The notes under the pieces are model-generated. The model was given only the letters and a program-made list of their open reading frames with translations. It did not search any database and was not told where the DNA came from. From Parcubacteria group bacterium GW2011_GWC1_45_14 (GTDB taxonomy: Bacteria > Patescibacteriota > Minisyncoccia > Moranbacterales > GWC2-37-73), in NCBI GenBank assembly GCA_001001345.1, contig LCKI01000001.1:64339-121408 (forward strand): DNA of 57,070 bases. The letters are read 5' to 3'. How positions within the stretch are numbered: position 1 is the stretch's first letter; the number at the start of each line of letters is the position of its first letter. Position numbers and translations under genes: made by a program. This document shows positions 48,085 through 55,956 of this stretch, one piece after another.

Positions 48085-48684
48085 ATGCAGGGAGACATTT
48101 CGGAAATCGAGGAGTATGTCAGGAAGATCTTTGTGGAATCTCCGCACGTCGAGGATCCTGACAGGAAAAAACTTTTGCAAAACTTTTGGGAGAACCACAC
48201 TAAAGAGGTCGTCGATCTTTCTTTGGAATTGGCGAAAAAATACGGAGCCGACAGGGAAATCGTGCACCTGGGCGCGCTTTTCCATGATTTTTCCCTGGCC
48301 TATGATAGCGAACCGCACGACGAAGTGAGTGCGGACAAAGCGTTCGAATTCTTGATAGTCAATTGGTTCAATCGGGATGTCGCTGAGAAAGTAAGGGATA
48401 TAATCCTCAAACACAGGTGCAAGAAATTCATTCCGGAAACATTGGAAGAGAAAATTGTTTCTACTGCCGACGCGATCGCTCATTTCATCCCGGCTTTTTA
48501 CAAAGGCGCGGCCGAAGTCGCCAGGGAGGATTACGCCGAGATGATCAGGGGCAAGATAGACAAGCTCGAGGACGAATATGAAAGGAAAGTTTTTTTCGAG
48601 GACGAGAAGAAAATCCTGAAGAAATACATGAAGGAATTCAAGGAGAAGTATTATTACAAAATTAGCAATAAGACCGATGCATAA
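48085..48684 (+). CDS. HD-domain phosphohydrolase
   Basis: 199 aa. Metal ligands follow the HD order: H in FWENHTKEVVDLSLELA, HD in LGALFHDFSLAY, a further H (ILKHRC) and D in VSTADAIAHF. Small single-domain HD enzymes act on nucleotides or phosphate esters. It begins 10 nt after lysS and overlaps the Nudix gene by 8 nt, heading a nucleotide-sanitising set (HD, Nudix, NDT-like, RdgB). Confidence 0.88.
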   Translation: MQGDISEIEEYVRKIFVESPHVEDPDRKKLLQNFWENHTKEVVDLSLELAKKYGADREIVHLGALFHDFSLAYDSEPHDEVSADKAFEFLIVNWFNRDVAEKVRDIILKHRCKKFIPETLEEKIVSTADAIAHFIPAFYKGAAEVAREDYAEMIRGKIDKLEDEYERKVFFEDEKKILKKYMKEFKEKYYYKISNKTDA

Positions 48685-49069
48685 ATCAGCCGGAGCGATA
48701 ATAAAAAACGACAAGGGAAAAATACTGATGCTAGAAAGGACGAAATTTCCTTTTGGTTGGGCGTGTCCCGCGGGGCATGTGGATGAAGGAGAGAAACCGG
48801 AAGATGCTATGGTCAGAGAAGTGTGGGAAGAGACCGGATTGTCCGTCAAAGAATACGAATTGCTTTTCCATGAATTTGTCGAGTGGAATGAATGCAGCAG
48901 GGGAGTAAGGGGACACGACTGGTCTCTTTTTGAGGCGATTGAATGGGAAGGAGAAGCTGTTTCAAATTCTGAATCGAAAAATATGAAATGGGTTGGTGTT
49001 GATGAGATTAAAGGGTTGGAATTGGAACCGGTTTGGAAATATTGGTTTGAAAAATTAAAAATAATTTAA
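48677..49069 (+). CDS. Nudix hydrolase (MutT-like)
   Basis: 130 aa. The Nudix box GHVDEGEKPEDAMVREVWEETGL is a perfect match. FGWACPAGH before it and the short length suggest a MutT or dCTP/ADP-ribose type pyrophosphatase. It overlaps the HD gene by 8 nt and ends 6 nt before the next gene. A different clade from the Nudix protein at 9.7 kb. Confidence 0.92.
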   Translation: MHKSAGAIIKNDKGKILMLERTKFPFGWACPAGHVDEGEKPEDAMVREVWEETGLSVKEYELLFHEFVEWNECSRGVRGHDWSLFEAIEWEGEAVSNSESKNMKWVGVDEIKGLELEPVWKYWFEKLKII

Positions 49070-49075
49070 TTCATT

Positions 49076-49480
49076 ATGAAAATCGTTATCTGTGCCAGTA
49101 TGGCGTTCGCCCAAAAGATATTTGAAGCTGAAAAAGAGCTTGCTCGGAACGGGCACGAAGCTTTTGTGCATGAGAAAGTGAAGATGCACGCCGAAAAAGC
49201 ACTTTCTTCCGCCGAAAACACCCAGGAAAAAATCAATGACGATATAATCAAGGTTTATTTTGAAAAAATAAAAAATAGCGATGCCATCTTGGTTTTGAAT
49301 TATGACAAAAACGGAATTGAAAATTATATCGGAGGGAACGTGTTTTTGGAAATCGGATTTGCGCATGTATTGGGTAAGAAAATTTTTCTTCTCAATGGGA
49401 TCCCCGAAGTTTCCTATAAGGATGAAATCGTCGCCATGCAGCCAGTTGTCTTGGGCGGGGATTTAAGAGAAATCAAATGA
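49076..49480 (+). CDS. Nucleoside 2-deoxyribosyltransferase-like protein
   Basis: 134 aa Rossmann-like fold of the NDT/DNPH1 superfamily: IVICASMAFAQKIFEAEKEL, then SDAILVLNYDK, and the conserved GGNVFLEIGFAHVLGKKIFLL with the catalytic-type Glu. It probably cleaves or exchanges the glycosidic bond of damaged or deoxy-nucleotides. It overlaps rdgB by 4 nt (ATGA), so their translation is coupled. Confidence 0.8.
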   Translation: MKIVICASMAFAQKIFEAEKELARNGHEAFVHEKVKMHAEKALSSAENTQEKINDDIIKVYFEKIKNSDAILVLNYDKNGIENYIGGNVFLEIGFAHVLGKKIFLLNGIPEVSYKDEIVAMQPVVLGGDLREIK

Positions 49481-50073
49481 AGATCCTCATAGGCACGACA
49501 AATAAGGACAAGTTTACTGAGTATGAGAAAGCTTTTGAAATCCACGGAAAGGACATCGAAATCGTTTCCGTGAACGACTTGAATATCACGGGTGAAGTTG
49601 AGGAGGACGGGAAAAGTCTCCTGGAGAACGCCAGAAAAAAAGCGAAATATTTCGGTGAAAAATCCGGAATGTTTACGGTTTCCGAGGACTTCGGTCTTTT
49701 CGTGGACGCCTTGGGAGGGGAGCCCGGGATTCATGCTAAGCGCTGGCACGGTGGAACGGAAGCCGATAGGCGCAGGAAGCTCCTTGAAAGGCTCAGTGGG
49801 GTTTCCGGCGGCTCCAGGAAGGCCGAGTATAGAGGCGTGATGGTCGGCTATGATCCCGGGCGTAAAGCATTTTGGGAATATGAGGGGGCGATCAGAGGCC
49901 GCATAAGGGAGGATGGGGATTTTCCAGAAGGTTTCGGTTATGATCCTATATTTATTTCCGATTTTTATGGCAAATCTTTTTCCGACACGTCCAAGGAAGA
50001 AAAACTCGCCATCAGCCACCGCGGACTCGGCGTCAGGGGGTTGGTAGGTTTTTTGAAAAGCCATATTGACTGA
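49477..50073 (+). CDS. rdgB: XTP/dITP diphosphatase (Ham1/RdgB)
   Basis: 198 aa, usual length. The substrate loop is ILIGTTNKDKFTEY, and the catalytic region SEDFGLFVDALGGEPGIHAKRW matches S/T-x-D-S-G-L-x-V-x-A-L-G-G-x-P-G except that the usual Ser/Ala after D is Phe. FPEGFGYDPIFI and ISHRGLGVRGL complete it. It removes inosine and xanthosine triphosphates from the nucleotide pool. Last gene of the house-cleaning operon. Confidence 0.95.
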   Translation: MKILIGTTNKDKFTEYEKAFEIHGKDIEIVSVNDLNITGEVEEDGKSLLENARKKAKYFGEKSGMFTVSEDFGLFVDALGGEPGIHAKRWHGGTEADRRRKLLERLSGVSGGSRKAEYRGVMVGYDPGRKAFWEYEGAIRGRIREDGDFPEGFGYDPIFISDFYGKSFSDTSKEEKLAISHRGLGVRGLVGFLKSHID

Positions 50074-50094
50074 GGAACTTTTTTTAGCTATTAT
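50066..50094 (+). promoter_or_regulatory. Promoter at the rdgB 3' end
   Basis: TTGACT, 17-nt spacer, TATTAT. The -35 overlaps the last codons of rdgB. The transcript would begin near 50101. Confidence 0.55.
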
Positions 50095-50099
50095 TTTTT

Positions 50100-50216
50100 T
50101 GCCGGGTACTTCAAAAACTACCACCATGCGTCCGTGCGGACTAATAACCGTGAATCACATCCCGGGCGGGCGACCAAATTTTCCAGGCTCTCCATGAAAG
50201 GAGAGCCTGTTTTTTA
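50100..50216 (+). ncRNA. Candidate small RNA between rdgB and polX
   Basis: About 115 nt from the promoter at 50066 to a strong terminator. The RNA could fold with a CCGGG...CCCGG closing stem and a GTCCG-TG-CGGAC hairpin. A 23-codon ORF (ATG 50125, MRPCGLITVNHIPGG...) exists but has no Shine-Dalgarno. No known RNA family recognised. Confidence 0.45.
50184..50216 (+). terminator. Rho-independent terminator
   Basis: CAGGCTCTCC-ATGAAA-GGAGAGCCTG, a perfect 10-bp stem, followed by seven T. Confidence 0.9.
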
Positions 50217-50276
50217 TTGCGCAGAAATCACAAAATAGAATTGTATTAAGCGATAGGGAACATTATTTTTTATTTT

Positions 50277-52025
50277 ATGAATAACAGGGAAATATCCAAG
50301 ATATTATATGAAATGGCGGCGCTTTCGAGAATGGAGGACGAGGAATTCAAGGCTCGCGCCTATGAAAGGGTTTCGCAATCGATCGACGGTCTCGGGAGGG
50401 AGCTGGAGGATGTTTATGGAAAAAAGGGAGTGGGAGGTCTTTTGGAAATTCCCGGAATAGGGAAAAACATCGCAGGGCACATCACGAGCCTTATCGAGAA
50501 AGGGACGTTCCAGGAATATAAAATTCTCAAAAAAAAGATCCCGGTGGATGTCCTTGGTCTATTGCAAGTGGAAGGCGTAGGGCCCAAGAACGTCAAAGCT
50601 CTTTGGGAAAATCTTAAGATAAAAAATTTGGACGACCTAGAGATAGCGGCCAAGAGGAAAAGGATACGCGAGCTTGAAAATTTCGGTGAAAAAACCGAGG
50701 AGAAAATTTTAGCGGGAATAGAGTTCGTCAGGAAATCCGGGGGTAGGAAGGTTTTGGGGTTGATCCTTCCGGAAATCAGGAAAATGGAAGAGGAAATAAA
50801 AAAATTTCCCGACGTCGAGAGAGTGGTGATAGCGGGTTCGGTCAGAAGAAGGAGGGAAACGATCGGCGACGTGGATATTCTGGTCGTCGGGAAAAATCCT
50901 AAAAAAATTATGGATCAATTCATACAGCTTTCCGAAGTAGACCATATCATCGCCAAAGGAGAAAAAAAGACCTCCGTCGCGCTCAAAATAGGAATCAATT
51001 CCGATTTGCGCGTTTTTTCCGAAGATGAGTTCGGGGCGGCTTTGAATTATTTTACCGGCTCGCAGGCGCATAATATCCGCCTTAGGCAAATAGCCAAGGA
51101 AAAGGGACTCAAGCTCAGCGAGTACGGGCTCTTCAAGGGTAAGAAAAAAATCGCGGGAAAGACCGAAGAGGGGATTTATGAAAAACTAGGTCTTTCGTAT
51201 ATCGAGCCGGAGCTGCGCGAGGACGCCGGCGAGATCGAAGCGGCCCAGGAAGGAAAGCTGCCTAGGCTCATCGGGTATGGGGACTTGAAGGGTGACCTGC
51301 AGATCCAAACCGATTGGACGGATGGCCATCATTCGATTTGGGAGATGGCTACCTATGCGATGGAGGAAGGTTTGGAATATATCGTGATCACTGACCACAC
51401 TAAGGATTTGGCGGTGGCAGGGGGTTCGGACGAGAAAAGACTTCTCGAGCAAATGGGGGAAATCGACAAACTGAACTCTAGATTGAAAAAAGAAAAAAAG
51501 AAATTCAGGATCCTCAGGGGTGCGGAAACGAACATTCTCAAAGACGGTTCGATCGATATCGACGACAAAACCTTGGCCAAATTGGACGTGGTGGGTGCGG
51601 CAATCCACAAGAATTTCGAGCTTTCCCGAAAAGAGCAGACGGAGCGGGTAATCAAAACCATGAAAAATCCCCATGTGGATATAATTTTTCACCTCACGAC
51701 GCGCGTTATCGGCAAAAGGCGAGGGGTTGAGCTGGATATGGAAAGGATTTTCGAGGTAGCCAAGCAGACTGGAACCGTTCTGGAGATAGATGCTTTTCCC
51801 GACCGGCTGGATATAGCCGCGCAATATGTCAGGATCTGCGCGGAGAGGGGAATCAAGATGAGCATAGATTCCGATGCTCATGCCAAAGCGCATATCGATT
51901 ATCTGGAGCACGGCATAGCCGAGGCCCGTCGCGGTTGGGCGCAAAAAAAGGACATCATCAATGCCCATTCTTTGGAAAAAATGCTCTCTATGCTGAAGGG
52001 AAAAAAATCAACAGGGAAGTTTTAG
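50277..52025 (+). CDS. polX: DNA polymerase/3'-5' exonuclease PolX
   Basis: 582 aa, standard PolX order: 8-kDa HhH domain (LLEIPGIGKNIAGHI, LLQVEGVGPKNVKAL), polymerase beta palm with AGSVRRRRETIGDVDILVV (two catalytic Asp) and NSDLRV (third), then a C-terminal PHP domain. Fills short gaps in base-excision repair. In PHP several ligands are changed: the usual D-L-Q-x-H-T-x-W-S-D-G reads LQIQTDWTDG (His to Gln) and G-H-P-T-G-R reads FHLTTR, while ITDHTKDLA, DAFPDRLD and IDSDAHA are kept. The exonuclease may be weakened. The end overlaps the convergent HD gene by 18 nt. Confidence 0.94.
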   Translation: MNNREISKILYEMAALSRMEDEEFKARAYERVSQSIDGLGRELEDVYGKKGVGGLLEIPGIGKNIAGHITSLIEKGTFQEYKILKKKIPVDVLGLLQVEGVGPKNVKALWENLKIKNLDDLEIAAKRKRIRELENFGEKTEEKILAGIEFVRKSGGRKVLGLILPEIRKMEEEIKKFPDVERVVIAGSVRRRRETIGDVDILVVGKNPKKIMDQFIQLSEVDHIIAKGEKKTSVALKIGINSDLRVFSEDEFGAALNYFTGSQAHNIRLRQIAKEKGLKLSEYGLFKGKKKIAGKTEEGIYEKLGLSYIEPELREDAGEIEAAQEGKLPRLIGYGDLKGDLQIQTDWTDGHHSIWEMATYAMEEGLEYIVITDHTKDLAVAGGSDEKRLLEQMGEIDKLNSRLKKEKKKFRILRGAETNILKDGSIDIDDKTLAKLDVVGAAIHKNFELSRKEQTERVIKTMKNPHVDIIFHLTTRVIGKRRGVELDMERIFEVAKQTGTVLEIDAFPDRLDIAAQYVRICAERGIKMSIDSDAHAKAHIDYLEHGIAEARRGWAQKKDIINAHSLEKMLSMLKGKKSTGKF

Positions 52026-53261
52026 ATTTCTTTCCGTTTCCGTCAGGAATTCCTGGATGGTATGGAGTTCTATTTTCCTGTCTCGCAGGTGCCCATATTC
52101 CGGATCATCTTCGCTGTGATTGAGAACTATGTCCAGATATTTGGAATCTATTTTCTGCATATCATCTTTTATCCATAGGTAAGTCACAAAGCAGTTCACA
52201 AGTCCTCGTTTCGCGTCGTCTACCATGAAAGCCAGGGTTTTGAGAACCGGCCGCTGTGATAGATAGGGCCTGTTGCTTCTGAGCGCTTCCTGGATATCCG
52301 CAAGATGGATTATGTCGGAGGCCAGGTTCTTGTCGTTGACCGAACAAGAGCAGATATTTTTCTTGATATTGAGATTGGCGACCTGATAGTTGTGATGCAG
52401 TCCGGCTATTTTGGCTTCGACCGGATAACCCATGAAATCCAGAATCTTTTCCGATTCCTTCTCATGTTTTTGCATGATGTCGATGAGGGACATGTTGGCG
52501 GAGAATTTCTTGCTTTCCAATAGCTTGATCTGCTTTTTTGAAAAAAGGGTTTTGATAGGGACGAAGCGTGCCCCGCGTATGCGGTTGCGTATCATATGCT
52601 CCATGAGAGTCCCTGGGTCATCCAGGAGCTCGTGGGGTATGCTTATGGAGTATTTTTTCATCAGTGAGAACGCTTTCCTTTTCGAAAGTTGGATGAAGGC
52701 CTGAGCCCAATTCTCATCAGTGTAATTGCTGTTCAGAAGGAATTTGGGTATGACTACTTTGCCGATGTCATGGAACAGGCAGGCGCGCCAGAACTGCTCC
52801 GGCAAGATCCCCTCCCTTGTCAGCATATCCAAAAAAGTCGATCCGGATTCCAACGGTCTCTCTACTTTTTTCTTTGCCGTCACATAGGTCTCGATGGAGT
52901 GTAGGAGTGTTTTGCTATCGAAAAGTCTCATGATCGTCAGTATCTCAAGATCTTTGGGGGACAGGGGATATAATCTCAGGATGTCCTCTTTGAATAATTT
53001 TTGCGTAATCGCGACCTCCCTGTCCAGCAGCCCGAGGTCTTTCAATGTGACGTAAGCTCTCTCGAAACTGCCGCGCCTGCAGATTTCGCGGGCATGGACA
53101 TTGCTGTGGTTGCCGTTTTGATTTTTAGTATCCAAGTCCCCATCCTCTCCGTTATTCTGGGAAGATGAATCGGTCAAGTTTTGTTTTTTTGAAATGCCGC
53201 TTTCTTTTTCGGGAGTCATGGCAACTATTGTATTATAGGATTGGAAATTTTCAGTCATCAT
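52008..53261 (-). CDS. HD-domain protein (HD-GYP/HDOD-like)
   Basis: 417 aa. The first ~55 residues are Asn/Asp/Ser-rich and disordered. A central HD domain has FHDIGKVVIPKFLLN (HD plus G-K as in HD-GYP), a following H (LMEHMIRNRIRGA), and GLHHNYQVAN. No GYP motif is seen, so cyclic-di-GMP hydrolysis is uncertain. The C-terminal part includes DIIHLADIQEALRSNRPYLS, which fits the R/Y-P-Y segment near the end of HD-GYP enzymes. Convergent with polX, overlapping it by 18 nt. Start MM with no clear Shine-Dalgarno. Confidence 0.82.
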   Translation of the reverse strand: MMTENFQSYNTIVAMTPEKESGISKKQNLTDSSSQNNGEDGDLDTKNQNGNHSNVHAREICRRGSFERAYVTLKDLGLLDREVAITQKLFKEDILRLYPLSPKDLEILTIMRLFDSKTLLHSIETYVTAKKKVERPLESGSTFLDMLTREGILPEQFWRACLFHDIGKVVIPKFLLNSNYTDENWAQAFIQLSKRKAFSLMKKYSISIPHELLDDPGTLMEHMIRNRIRGARFVPIKTLFSKKQIKLLESKKFSANMSLIDIMQKHEKESEKILDFMGYPVEAKIAGLHHNYQVANLNIKKNICSCSVNDKNLASDIIHLADIQEALRSNRPYLSQRPVLKTLAFMVDDAKRGLVNCFVTYLWIKDDMQKIDSKYLDIVLNHSEDDPEYGHLRDRKIELHTIQEFLTETERNLKLPC

Positions 53262-53363
53262 TATTTTACTCTATTTCATGAAATTATTACAGTTGATCCG
53301 GACATAAAATTTTGGCAAAAACATGAAGTAAGTACAACCCGGGGATGTTTTTATTACACAAAG

Positions 53364-53404
53364 AAAAAAGCCGCGCATTCCCGAGTGTGTTCGGGATGCG
53401 CGGC
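53364..53404 (-). terminator. Terminator of the 49-aa gene
   Basis: Minus strand GCCGCGCATCCCGA-loop-TCGGGAATGCGCGGC followed by TTTTTT. One of the strongest stems in the window (14 bp, one bulge). Confidence 0.9.
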
Positions 53405-53418
53405 CTTGGACCCTTTGG

Positions 53419-53568
53419 TTATTTGGGTCTGATCGGGGGAGAGAGGAGTTTCGAAGGAGCTTCGTTTTTGGGATTATGTTTTCCCTCGACGTATATCTCC
53501 CTCAGTTCCTGCATGAATTCTGGCCCTCCTTTTTTTTTGAATAAATCCTTGATACGTGGGTAGCTCAT
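53419..53568 (-). CDS. Small 49-aa protein, absent from the ORF track
   Basis: ATG at 53568 with AGGAGGAG 7 nt upstream on the minus strand, stop TAA at 53419, and a strong terminator 15 nt later: the full set of signals for a real gene. The product is basic and soluble, MSYPRIKDLFKKKGG... then QELREIYVEGKHNP and a proline-rich end (LLSPPIRPK). A run of nine A within the Lys codons could cause slippage. No family recognised. Confidence 0.7.
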   Translation of the reverse strand: MSYPRIKDLFKKKGGPEFMQELREIYVEGKHNPKNEAPSKLLSPPIRPK

Positions 53569-53681
53569 GAGAAACTCCTCCTGCCCTTTGGGTTGAGTTG
53601 ATATGTGAAAATGAACTAATGGATCACTATATCTTACATTATAGCAGATTTTGGATAAAAAGTCAATAGCGCCGAAGAGTG

Positions 53682-53786
53682 CAAGTCAAAAGCCCATCAA
53701 GTCCTTCAGGTTTATCAAGAAAAAACAAAAACGTTCAAATTATAGAACTTTAAGAACTTTATGAACTTGATAAACTTTATAAACCC
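53682..53786. repeat. Word-repeat spacer before serS
   Basis: CAAGTCAAAAGCCCATCAAG and TCAGGTTTATCAAG (53682-53719) oppose AACTTTAAGAACTTTATGAACTTGATAAAC (53747 on). The words AAAGCCCAT and CATAAAGT reappear after serS at 55146-55183. Confidence 0.6.
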
Positions 53787-53794
53787 GCTCATTC

Positions 53795-53823
53795 TTGCCT
53801 AGTGCCTTATTTAAGGGTAAAAT
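53795..53823 (+). promoter_or_regulatory. Promoter of serS
   Basis: TTGCCT, 17-nt spacer, TAAAAT; 38 nt before the serS ATG. The same -35 and spacing occur at 15109. Confidence 0.6.
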
Positions 53824-53861
53824 AGCCGCATAGACATAAATCATCTTTTAAAGGAAAAACA

Positions 53862-55139
53862 ATGTTGGATATCAAATTCATCAGGGAAAACGTCGAGGCT
53901 GTGAAGAAAAATTGTGTGGACCGCGGGGTCAAATGCGACGTGGACAGATTGGTCGCTTTGGACAAGGAAAGGATTAAGCTTTTGCAGGAAGTTGAGGAGC
54001 TCAAGTCAATGAAGAATTCACTCAATGACCTGATCAAGTCCGCCGCCGATCAGAATGAAAGGAAAGAGATCATCGATAAAGGCAAGGAGGTCAAGACCAA
54101 ATTGGAAATCAAGGAGCCGGAACTCAAGAGCGTCAAAGAGGAATTCGAAAAACTTCTTCTGGCCGTGCCGAATATGACGCATCCTGACAGCCCGATCGGA
54201 AGGACGGATGAGGATAATGTGGAGATCGAAGTTTATGGCGAGATTCCGAAGTTTTCCTTTAGCGCGAAAAACCATGAGGAGATCATGAAGAAGTTGGATT
54301 TGGCGGATTTCGAAAGGGCGGCGAAAGTTTCCGGATCGAAATTCTATTATCTCAAAAACGAAGGCGCGCTTTTGGAATTGGCGCTCGTCAATTTCGCGAT
54401 GGAGAAACTTTTCCAGAAAGGATTCGTGCCGGTCATCACTCCGGACCTCGCCCGAAACAGTGTGATCGAGGGAATCGGTTTTTCTCCGCGCGGCGAGGAG
54501 TCGCAGATATACAACGTCGAGAACACGGATTTGTCCTTGGTGGGAACGGCGGAAATAACGATGGGGGGATACCATATGGATGAAGTTTTGCCCGAAGAAG
54601 AATTGCCGAAAAAATATGTCGCGCTCTCGCATTGTTTTCGCACGGAAGCCGGGGCATATGGAAAACACTCCAGCGGACTCTACCGCGTGCACCAGTTCAC
54701 GAAAGTGGAAATGTTCGCCTACGCTAAACCGGAGGAATCCGAGAAACTTCACGAAGAACTAAAAAACATCGAAATTGAAATTTTCCGGGATTTGGGAATC
54801 CCTTTCCGCGTGGTGGATATCTGCACGGGAGACCTAGGCGGACCGGCGTATCGAAAATATGACCTCGAAGCTTACATGGTTTCCAAGGGAGGTTGGGGGG
54901 AAGTGACCTCGACTTCGAACACGACTGATTACCAGGCCAGAAGACTCAATGTCAAGGTGCAACGGGCCGACGGAACGCGCGAATTCGCGCATCTTCTCAA
55001 CGGCACAGCTATCGCGGTTTCCCGCGCGCTCATCGCAGTGATCGAGAATTACCAACAGGAAGACGGCTCAGTTCTGATTCCCGAGGTTCTTCGAAAATGG
55101 ATGCCGGGAGGACTCGAAATTATTTCTTCGAAGAAATAA
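53862..55139 (+). CDS. serS: Serine--tRNA ligase
   Basis: 425 aa, standard length. N-terminal tRNA-binding coiled coil (residues ~25-100). Class II motifs: motif 1 region ALVNFAMEKLFQKGFVPVITPDL, motif 2 CFRTEAGAYGKHSSGLYRVHQFTKVE, motif 3 LLNGTAIAVSRALIAVIEN. GTAEITMGGYH and TSTSNTTDYQARRLNV are the usual substrate loops. Own promoter, bracketed by word-repeat spacers. Confidence 0.97.
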   Translation: MLDIKFIRENVEAVKKNCVDRGVKCDVDRLVALDKERIKLLQEVEELKSMKNSLNDLIKSAADQNERKEIIDKGKEVKTKLEIKEPELKSVKEEFEKLLLAVPNMTHPDSPIGRTDEDNVEIEVYGEIPKFSFSAKNHEEIMKKLDLADFERAAKVSGSKFYYLKNEGALLELALVNFAMEKLFQKGFVPVITPDLARNSVIEGIGFSPRGEESQIYNVENTDLSLVGTAEITMGGYHMDEVLPEEELPKKYVALSHCFRTEAGAYGKHSSGLYRVHQFTKVEMFAYAKPEESEKLHEELKNIEIEIFRDLGIPFRVVDICTGDLGGPAYRKYDLEAYMVSKGGWGEVTSTSNTTDYQARRLNVKVQRADGTREFAHLLNGTAIAVSRALIAVIENYQQEDGSVLIPEVLRKWMPGGLEIISSKK

Positions 55140-55189
55140 TTTCTCAAGTTGAAAGCCCATAAAGTTTTAAAGTCCATAAAGTGAAAAAT

Positions 55190-55393
55190 ATGAAAAAAGA
55201 AGTTTTATTAATAGTCAGTGTTGTTCTGGTAATTTTTGGAATGCTGTTTTATTGGTTTGCATATAGGCCGACTGAAATTAAAAAAGAATGTTCGCAAAAA
55301 ATAATCAATGCGGTCAGTAATTCTGAAAATAAAGATGTGCAAGTAAATTTCGAAAAACTTTATGATTTATGCGTTAAATCTAAAGGCTTATAG
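55190..55393 (+). CDS. Small membrane-anchored protein
   Basis: 67 aa from ATG 55190 (the ORF-track GTG at 55181 is less likely). One N-terminal helix (VLLIVSVVLVIFGMLFYWFAY), then a polar tail with two cysteines (IKKECSQKI, YDLCVKS) that could form a disulfide outside. AT-rich, unlike serS before it. First of three small AT-rich ORFs. Function unknown. Confidence 0.55.
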   Translation: MKKEVLLIVSVVLVIFGMLFYWFAYRPTEIKKECSQKIINAVSNSENKDVQVNFEKLYDLCVKSKGL

Positions 55394-55395
55394 AA

Positions 55396-55725
55396 ATGAT
55401 TAAATTTATAAAACAACTCAAATCTGGACATCTTGAAAACGAAGATGAGTTCCTGGAAATAGAAATGTATCTTAATAATGAGAAGACAATTTTAAGTATC
55501 CATGGACAAGTTTGCGCCATGACTAATCTTGATTTTGACAACGATATTGATAATAGGGGAAAAATATTTTTTGATAAATATTCAGATAAAATAGAGAAAT
55601 TCATATTGGATATAAGAAAAATGAAAAATATAAAAGGTAAAAATTTTTTAATCAATTCCGATAATATTCAGGTTGATGGGGTAAAAGTCGCTCTATTTGA
55701 AGAGTGTATAAATTTTTTCAAATAA
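55396..55725 (+). CDS. Small acidic soluble protein of unknown function
   Basis: 109 aa, 2 nt after the previous stop. Charged, with a beta/alpha pattern (FLEIEMYLNNEKTILSIHGQ, FDKYSDKIEKFILDIRKMKN, FLINSDNIQVDGVKVALFEE). No motif recognised; size and neighbours would suit an immunity-type or accessory protein, but there is no direct evidence. Strongly AT-rich codons. Confidence 0.5.
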   Translation: MIKFIKQLKSGHLENEDEFLEIEMYLNNEKTILSIHGQVCAMTNLDFDNDIDNRGKIFFDKYSDKIEKFILDIRKMKNIKGKNFLINSDNIQVDGVKVALFEECINFFK

Positions 55726-55731
55726 AAAATT

Positions 55732-55941
55732 ATGAATAAGTTTAGTGGGTTTTTAAAATTCGTAATTCTATTGGTGGTATTAATAATTGTTTCATTGTAT
55801 TTATACAAGCAATTTAATATAAAGTATTTTTACTATAATGAGAAAGAGTGCTTGGAAAATAAAGAAAAAGAATCTAGGGGAAGATTGGGGTGTAATAAAC
55901 CTTCGCTTATAAAGAGTTGTGCGCCCTTTTGTTTTAAATAA
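55732..55941 (+). CDS. Small membrane-anchored protein
   Basis: 69 aa, 6 nt after the previous gene. One N-terminal helix (FVILLVVLIIVSLYLYKQF), then a tail with four cysteines (KECLEN, LGCNK, KSCAPFCFK). Architecture mirrors the 67-aa protein two genes before. The C-x3-C end could bind metal or form disulfides. Function unknown. Confidence 0.5.
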   Translation: MNKFSGFLKFVILLVVLIIVSLYLYKQFNIKYFYYNEKECLENKEKESRGRLGCNKPSLIKSCAPFCFK

Positions 55942-55956
55942 GAATTCGTAGAACAA

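Noticed and set aside
50125-50196. 23-codon ORF (MRPCGLITVNHIPGG...) as leader peptide of polX
   Set aside because: No Shine-Dalgarno and no repeated regulatory codons; more likely incidental to the candidate RNA.
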